Source: an uncultured Bacteroides sp. (lineage in GTDB: Bacteria; Bacteroidota; Bacteroidia; Bacteroidales; Bacteroidaceae). From it: DNA of 7,877 bases. Below the pieces are notes generated by a model, which did not search any database, was not told the DNA's origin, and was given only the letters and a program-made list of their open reading frames with translations. Position 1 is the first letter of the stretch. The number at the start of each line of letters is the position of its first letter. Positions 6,511-7,877 of this stretch are shown piece by piece. A program made the translations under genes and the position numbers. Location: contig USSR01000310.1 of the NCBI GenBank assembly GCA_900557355.1, forward strand, positions 1 to 7,877, written 5' to 3'.

Positions 6511-7877
6511 ATGATGAAACGAGGAAAGATACTCATTGTAGACGATAATGAAGACATTCTCTTCACCTTGAAAATGCTACTGCGTCCTTTGGTAGAAAGT
6601 ATTACTATGACAACTGATCCACGTGAATTGCTGCCGCTCATCTCTCGTACCCACTTCAACGTCATCTTGCTTGACATGAATTTCCGTCGGGATGCCGTCA
6701 GTGGGAAAGAGGGATTCCATTGGTTGGACGAGATACTGAAGCTGGACGAGAAAGCTGTTGTCATCTTCATTACCGCCTATGCGGATACGGAGAAGGCAGT
6801 TCAGGCCATTAAGCAAGGTGCCACAGATTTCATTCCCAAACCCTGGCAAAACGAGAAACTGATAGCCACCGTGTCTTCCGCCCTGCAACTCAGTTTCAGC
6901 CGGACGGAAGTAGAAACCCTGAAACAACAGAAGGAGACTTTAAAAGAACAAAGAGAAGCTTTGACTCTTCCCCCTGAGCCTACACGCGTCATCGGTGAAT
7001 CTGCCGCCATGCAAGCTATTTTTCAGACGATAAGAAAATTTTCCGAAACAGATGCGAACCTTTTGCTCCTGGGAGAAAACGGAACAGGTAAAGACTTGAT
7101 TGCCCGCTATGTTTACGAACAGTCCCCCCGCAAGAATGAGATCTACGTACCTATCGATTTAGGAAGTATTCCGGACACGTTGTTCGAAAGCGAATTGTTC
7201 GGATATGAAAAAGGTGCATTTACCGACGCCCGCAAGAATAAGCCGGGACGTGTGGAAGTAGCTTCAGGCGGAACGTTGTTTCTGAATGAAATCGGCAATC
7301 TGAGTCTTCCGCTTCAAGCGAAGTTGCTTTCGGTCATTGAACAGAGAAAGAGTTCACGGCTCGGTTCTACCACCTCCTATCCTGTAGATGTAAGGTTGAT
7401 TTGTGCCACAAATACGGATTTATACAGTGCCATCGATGACGGACAATTCCGCCAGGATTTACTGTACCGCATCAATACGATTGAAATTCGTATTCCGCCT
7501 TTGCGGGAACGTGGGAACGACCTGTTCCTGTTAGCCGATTTCTTTCTCCAACGCTATCGGAAGAAGTATAAGAAAGAACTTCGGGGAATTTCCAAAGAAG
7601 CACGAAAGATGCTACAACTTTACCGTTGGCCGGGCAATGTGCGTGAACTGGAGCATGCCATCGAGCGTGCCGTCATCCTTTCTACAGGAACAATGCTGAC
7701 GGCAGATGATTTCATGCTACGTTCGCCTCAATCTTCCAATGCCATTCCCGAAAAAGAAAAATATAATCTGGAACGAATGGAACGGGAAACTATCAATGAG
7801 GTGCTGCGGATATGCGGAGGAAACATCACGTTGGCTGCGGAAATGCTGGGGATAACGAGGACATCACTATATAGAAG
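6511..7877 (+). CDS. NtrC-family response regulator: receiver, sigma-54 AAA+ activator, Fis-type HTH (3' end outside window)
   Basis: A two-component activator of RpoN-dependent transcription; 455 codons are visible without a stop, and the expected end is near, since the sequence breaks off inside the recognition helix. The receiver domain (about 5-120) has acidic Asp11/Asp12, phospho-acceptor Asp55 in VILLDMNF, Thr88 and Lys110 in PKPW. A charged coiled-coil linker follows (about 130-151). The AAA+ domain (about 158-395) shows Walker A GENGTGKD (188-195), the sigma-54 contact loop as GAFTDA (235-240; classical GAFTGA), Walker B region TLFLNEIGN with Asn259-Glu260, sensor I ICATN (297-301), arginine-finger segment FRQDLLYR (313-320) and sensor II WPGNVREL (373-380). 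The C-terminal Fis-like HTH starts about 418 (NITLAAEMLGITRTSLYR). Odd point: Walker B has Asn where Asp is usual. Start: ATG at 6511, followed at once by a second ATG at 6514; either is possible. A sensor kinase gene typically follows; it is not in view. The likely targets are the tandem sites just upstream. Confidence 0.95.
   Translation, partial: MMKRGKILIVDDNEDILFTLKMLLRPLVESITMTTDPRELLPLISRTHFNVILLDMNFRRDAVSGKEGFHWLDEILKLDEKAVVIFITAYADTEKAVQAIKQGATDFIPKPWQNEKLIATVSSALQLSFSRTEVETLKQQKETLKEQREALTLPPEPTRVIGESAAMQAIFQTIRKFSETDANLLLLGENGTGKDLIARYVYEQSPRKNEIYVPIDLGSIPDTLFESELFGYEKGAFTDARKNKPGRVEVASGGTLFLNEIGNLSLPLQAKLLSVIEQRKSSRLGSTTSYPVDVRLICATNTDLYSAIDDGQFRQDLLYRINTIEIRIPPLRERGNDLFLLADFFLQRYRKKYKKELRGISKEARKMLQLYRWPGNVRELEHAIERAVILSTGTMLTADDFMLRSPQSSNAIPEKEKYNLERMERETINEVLRICGGNITLAAEMLGITRTSLYR

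Noticed and set aside
6357..7010. Several minus-strand open frames opposite the response regulator
   Set aside because: The plus strand here encodes unmistakable receiver and AAA+ domains; the opposite frames have no recognisable features.
1..7877. Mobile element, CRISPR array, tRNA or riboswitch
   Set aside because: No transposase or integrase motifs, no regularly spaced direct repeats beyond the operator pair, and no cloverleaf-like sequence were seen on either strand.

Overview
The window looks like chromosome of a Bacteroidales bacterium, most likely Bacteroides or a close relative. The evidence is a surface-type lipoprotein signal ending SCEDAE, IPT/TIG plus Kelch-like architecture, a small outer-membrane beta-barrel protein, a double-FtsX exporter permease, start codons without clear Shine-Dalgarno sequences, and TAnnTTTG-type -7 elements. 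I see no rRNA, tRNA, CRISPR array, insertion sequence or phage gene. The genus is an inference from style, not from a marker gene.

Layout, left to right. Positions 1-1806 (minus) hold the first 602 codons of a lipoprotein with a fibronectin-like domain, two IPT/TIG-like domains and a Kelch-like propeller; its 3' end lies outside the window. Twelve bases upstream of it is a secreted outer-membrane beta-barrel protein (1819-2964, minus), so these two probably form an envelope-protein operon. A 111-base AT-rich gap with a long inverted repeat separates them from an ABC exporter pair, also on the minus strand: a two-FtsX-domain permease (3838-6279), transcribed first, then its ATPase (3076-3756). 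Facing away from the exporter is a plus-strand response regulator of the NtrC family (6511 to the window end). It has receiver, sigma-54-interacting AAA+ and Fis-type helix-turn-helix parts, and is cut a few codons before its expected stop.

The most informative stretch is the divergent intergenic region, 6280-6510. On the minus strand, 6322-6336 reads TGG-N9-TTGC with exact -24/-12 spacing, a good sigma-54 promoter placed about 31 bases before the family-consistent permease start. About 88 and 109 bases upstream of the predicted transcription start lie two copies of TGCACG-N4-CGTACAC, spaced exactly 21 bp (two helical turns). A degenerate third copy lies closer in. This is the textbook arrangement of enhancer sites for an NtrC-type activator, and the gene next door encodes one. 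A TAnnTTTG element at 6450-6457 probably drives the regulator gene, with the outer operator where its -33 region should be, suggesting autoregulation.

The working model is a self-contained module. An envelope signal, probably sensed by a histidine kinase encoded beyond the right edge, phosphorylates the regulator. The regulator binds the tandem sites and activates sigma-54 transcription of the MacB/FtsX-type exporter. The inducing signal and substrate cannot be read from the sequence. The regulator carries Asn instead of the usual Walker B Asp, which deserves a check.
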